Assembly: GCF_036785885.1 (NCBI RefSeq)
Contig: NC_092330.1
Span: 5,614,525-5,678,524 of the forward strand
Length of the DNA stretch: 64,000 nt
Reading direction: 5' to 3'
DNA from: Coffea arabica
Lineage: Eukaryota; Streptophyta; Magnoliopsida; Gentianales; Rubiaceae
Part shown: in pieces, positions 61,258-64,000 of the stretch
Layout: each line of letters starts with the position of its first letter
How positions within the stretch are numbered: the stretch's first letter is position 1
Translations under genes and position numbers: made by a program
Notes under the pieces: generated by a model
Seen by the model: only the letters and a program-made list of their open reading frames with translations
The model's database searches: none
What the model was told of the DNA's origin: nothing

Positions 61258-61765
61258 CAGCGAGATCAGTGCCGACTGTTAGGACTTGACAGCCTCCATC
61301 TTATGTTCCTTCCTTACAATATACATTGGCAAACTTAATACTGCTGTAATTGGCCTCTGAAAGATGGAACAGCCCTATGCACCTGCATTTGCCTTTTGGG
61401 TCAGGCAGATCCTGGACCTGCTTAGTTATAGGGTTCCTGATTCGATATTTTCCAGTCAGATTACTCTTCTCAAGTAATATCCCATCCTTGCTGCTCAAAC
61501 ACTCGAATATTTCTTCATCTCCGTTGTCTTTCGTGTTTTCCTCGTATACATAGACAACATTTGATCGTCTCAAATGCTTTACAGTGAACATGGGGTCCTG
61601 AATTAAAGAACACCACAACTTGCATACACATTCACATCTTCCCACAGATTAAGCAGGCAATCGAATTAAGATCTCAATAATTAGATCATCAGGAAGAAAT
61701 TTTTCTTTGCTCCGAACCTTGTTGTATATCCTCAAACTGCGCCGTACATTCTTCAACTCGTTCAT
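61258..61765 (-). pseudogene. F-box protein gene, truncated by hAT
   Basis: ATG at 61765. The F-box motif lies at about residues 23-60: FLPDDLIIEILIRLPA, then SVGRCECVCKLWCSLIQDP.F. A short F-box-associated region follows (GILLEKSNLTGKYRIRNPIT and, after a stop, GGCQVLTVGTD). In-frame TAA codons at 61649-61651 (codon 39, where most family members have Lys) and 61301-61303 break the frame. The gene ends abruptly at the hAT terminus near 61257, so the C-terminal half is gone. F-box proteins are substrate adaptors of SCF ubiquitin ligases; this copy is not functional. No other exon was found to the left. Confidence 0.85.
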
Positions 61766-63293
61766 TTTAGTACTCCAAAGTCTTGATACGTAGGTCAGAG
61801 GGAGTGATATTGTCTCAGCAAGGCACAATAGTTTGGATCATACTTACTTGTGAACCAGATGCGGTGAATTTTCAAGAGTCACAAGGAAATTCTAAAATTG
61901 ACACAATACGGAATTGTAGCTGTGCCGTATTGTGAACCAGAAACAAGACATAATCACATATACAGGTAAGAAACAAATAGAACCTGGTTCAGCAGACTGA
62001 TGTAACCTTTATACCTGCGATGTAAATTTAAGCCACTTTAGTATAAATTTGTTAACAAATATGATTAGACGGTGCAAAGTCCACAATTACACCAAATTTA
62101 TGGAAGTTTACACCAACTCTTATAATTCTAACTTCTTTTTTTTTTTAATTTGGTTTTCTGATAATGTCCTCACCTCCATTTGACTTCTATTAGTTTACTT
62201 TACCAATTTCCTGAGTCAAAACTTTCAAGGTTTTTCATAATTGACTTCCATATATGAGATTAATTACACCACTGATTTGAAGCAGCATCATGTCCCAAAT
62301 CTATCTAACAACTTACAGACAGAGAACTTAACTAGACAAATACATGAGCCACGGCAATAACTTAAGTTGATTCAAGAATTTCTTCTTGTCTCTCGTTTCT
62401 TTAGATACGAATTCAATGACTCTAATTACTTCAAGGCATATTACTAGATATTCTGAAACAAAATTCAGGAAAACCAAATATTGCTTGTAACATCTTATAT
62501 GCTAGTATATGCTAGCACAAACTTACCAGTATTAAACAAATAGAATGAGCAATTAAAACATATTAAATCAGTATTAAGACGAAATCAAGAATCAAAACCC
62601 CGTAGCTTATTGTGTTGACGTATCAACAAAAACAAGCTTAGGAATTCTGAGACTGTAATGCAATTTTTCCATGTACAAGCAATAGTGTTATGGAGGAACT
62701 TACCGATTAGGTTTGAGACTTCTGACCATCAAAGATTCATTGACGTTTAACTCGTGATATCTCAGGCAAATTGTAATGTATGGACATTAATTGTAAGACA
62801 CAAGTCATAAAATATTCTTACCAATTGTAATTTTAGTATAACTAAACTATTTATTTTTATCCATATCCCCAAATTTTAGATACATGCCTCCTCTCTTCAT
62901 AGAGTCACTCTACCAAATTAATTCGTGAAAGTAGTGAATCAATCACCTTCTAGTGAATCAAATTAATTATTATCAGGCTTCTTTTTTTAAGGTGTATGCG
63001 TTGTTACTAGTTCTGATCTTAATTTGCATTGGTGTATTTCATAATGAAGTTGATTTGGGTTGGAACACCAAGGACATCTACGATACTTGATTTGGGACTT
63101 TTTTATTTAATTCTTTTGTTATTCTGATTTCCTCAAGAAATTGTCTCCTTTTGTGTTGGACTATTTTAGAAGAAGCTTTTACAATGATAATGTTTGTGCG
63201 TCAAATACAGTACTTCAGTTTGCACTGGAAAGGCCTACTTATGCTGATACAAATAACATAGCACTTTAATTTACCTTGAAAAATTGTCTGCTG
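61766..63293. other. Upstream of F-box pseudogene, no recognised feature
   Basis: AT-rich single-copy-looking sequence. It may contain the former promoter of the minus-strand F-box gene, but no clear TATA box or conserved element can be assigned. No gene, RNA or repeat was recognised. Confidence 0.4.
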
Positions 63294-63389
63294 TTTTTTT
63301 TTTACTGAAGTTTTTTTTATTATATAAATCATAAAAATTCACAAGCAGCAATTTGCTTACAACATTTGGGTACTCAAGCCGTAACTAGA

Positions 63390-63750
63390 ATTTTATGTCT
63401 TGCATGGTCCTGCCACTCAGAATATTTAGTCAAGAAGATGCTTGTCCAGAGGACCAAAGTCTTATGTTGCCCTGCCCAATGGAACAGTTTGCCACACAGC
63501 ATAGAAATCTTAAATGCTCAATCCTGCACTTTTTCCGATGGCCTGCAGTTTGATTGGATTCCAACAAAAACCCCACAAAATCAGCACCACCAGATTCTCC
63601 TACCTGCATTGCCTTCAACTTTCTATTGATGATGTCTGTAAACTTAATTCTTAGTTCTCTGTGTAATGCTGTCATCCTGAGATTGCTCTTAGTTGGCAGA
63701 AACCTCGCAGGGAACAAGTCCAAAGTCCCACAGCTAAAGAAATCAGTAAA
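63390..63750 (-). pseudogene. CYP72-like cytochrome P450 fragment
   Basis: Minus-strand pieces resemble the CYP72 clan: TDFFSCGTLDLFPARFLPTK, SNLRMTALHRELR, IINRKLKAMQVGESG, FVGFLLESN. After a frameshift come EKVQD, CGKLFHWAGQHKT (the helix-I oxygen-binding region AGQ.T) and LVLWTSIFLTKYSEWQDHAR. This is roughly 120 residues from the middle of a P450. The heme-binding Cys loop and the N-terminal membrane anchor are absent. The helix-I region is altered (GQHKT where GQETT is usual). Stops and frameshifts show it is dead. Subfamily is by remembered resemblance. Confidence 0.8.
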
Positions 63751-63754
63751 CCAC

Positions 63755-64000
63755 CTAACTCAATACGCGCAAATTAGGATAACCTAACTTATCCAACTTG
63801 AAGTCCCCGCGAACCAACCTTGGCAGATTCAAAAACGAATCATAAACAATATTAGAACCTAACTCCGTCGCTATCTTAGATAACCGATCTGCAGGAACAT
63901 TCGCTTGACGGTAACAATGAGTGACAGAATGAAAACATTGTCGAAAAGCTAGCAACTTATCCAACTCTCATTGTAAACCCCATGGGCATCTACTAACCCC
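63755..64000 (-). pseudogene. LINE ORF2 RNase H C-terminus
   Basis: Reads CPWGLQ, in-frame TGA, ELDKLLAFRQCFHSVTH, then CYRQANVPADRLSKIA and ends LDKLGYPNLRVLS with TAG at 63755-63757. The CYR.AN..AD box is the C-terminal RNase H motif of plant L1 ORF2. The lineage is distinct from the other LINE copies in this window. The 5' part is outside the window. Confidence 0.8.

Larger units (their letters stand above)
63294..64000 (-). mobile_element. 3' end of an L1-like LINE carrying a P450 fragment, runs off window
   Basis: On the minus strand, the RNase H C-terminus of ORF2 (64000-63755) is followed without any A-tract by cytochrome P450-like sequence (about 63750-63390). A short AT-rich 3' UTR (TTATATAATAAAAAAAA) and A-runs follow at 63311-63318 and 63294-63303. 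The P450 sequence therefore lies between ORF2 and the poly-A tail. Confidence 0.65.

Overview
This is plant nuclear DNA, very probably from a eudicot and perhaps an asterid. It is a gene-poor, repeat-saturated stretch. The evidence is the set of element types: plant L1 LINEs with an RNase H domain, gag-only chromovirus-type elements, tRNA-Met- and tRNA-Asp-primed LTR retrotransposons, CACTA, hAT and Pack-MULE transposons. It is AT-rich, has plant-type gene fragments (F-box, CYP72-like P450, MOCOS-like PLP transferase), and shows no bacterial operons. I find no clearly intact host gene. Almost everything that codes is transposon-derived or a broken or captured gene fragment. Coordinates were read by eye and may be off by a few bases.

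Layout. 1-1174: flank with a CT microsatellite and a gene-like 5' region on the minus strand. 1175-26653: a deep nest. A truncated gag-rich LTR element (14090-26653, +) was hit at its gag zinc knuckle by a gag-only chromovirus-like element (1175-14089, +). The 5' LTR of that element was hit by a young, complete 7.2-kb non-autonomous LTR element (1854-9038, -; TSD CCAAT; near-identical LTRs). Further right the same host element was hit by a 6.95-kb CACTA transposon (17792-24746; TSD TTG), which itself holds a hAT-like insertion (TSD ATTGCACA). 27418-33600: two L1 LINEs, one 5.3 kb with ORF1 and ORF2 recognisable. 35376-40650: a mini Copia-like LTR element whose 5' LTR carries a Pack-MULE (36901-40317; 541-bp TIRs; 9-bp TSD) with a captured N-terminal part of a MOCOS-like gene. 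40804-42189: a non-autonomous hAT (TSD CAGTGCAC). 45440-51043: old LTRs, each hit by a 5'-truncated LINE with its TSD intact. 52277-55830 and 57539-59259: two solo LTRs with TSDs (TTCTA, ACCTA), with a Copia integrase remnant between them. 59500-61257: the C-terminal remnant of a hAT transposase, which interrupts an F-box pseudogene (61258-61765). 63294-64000: a LINE 3' end whose 3' UTR contains a cytochrome P450 gene fragment.

How the parts relate. One LTR family (termini TGATAA...CGTCA, about 1.7-1.9 kb) appears at least seven times and accounts for much of the window. Two of its copies share an ORF with a CX2CX3HX4C zinc knuckle and a distinctive conserved C-terminus, plus a non-coding array of AAACGCG hairpins. 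Neither copy carries pol, so the family presumably depends on enzymes supplied in trans. The most noteworthy items are the Pack-MULE gene capture, the P450 fragment inside a LINE 3' UTR, the gag-only elements, the hairpin array, and the hAT bracketing a copy of its own empty target site.
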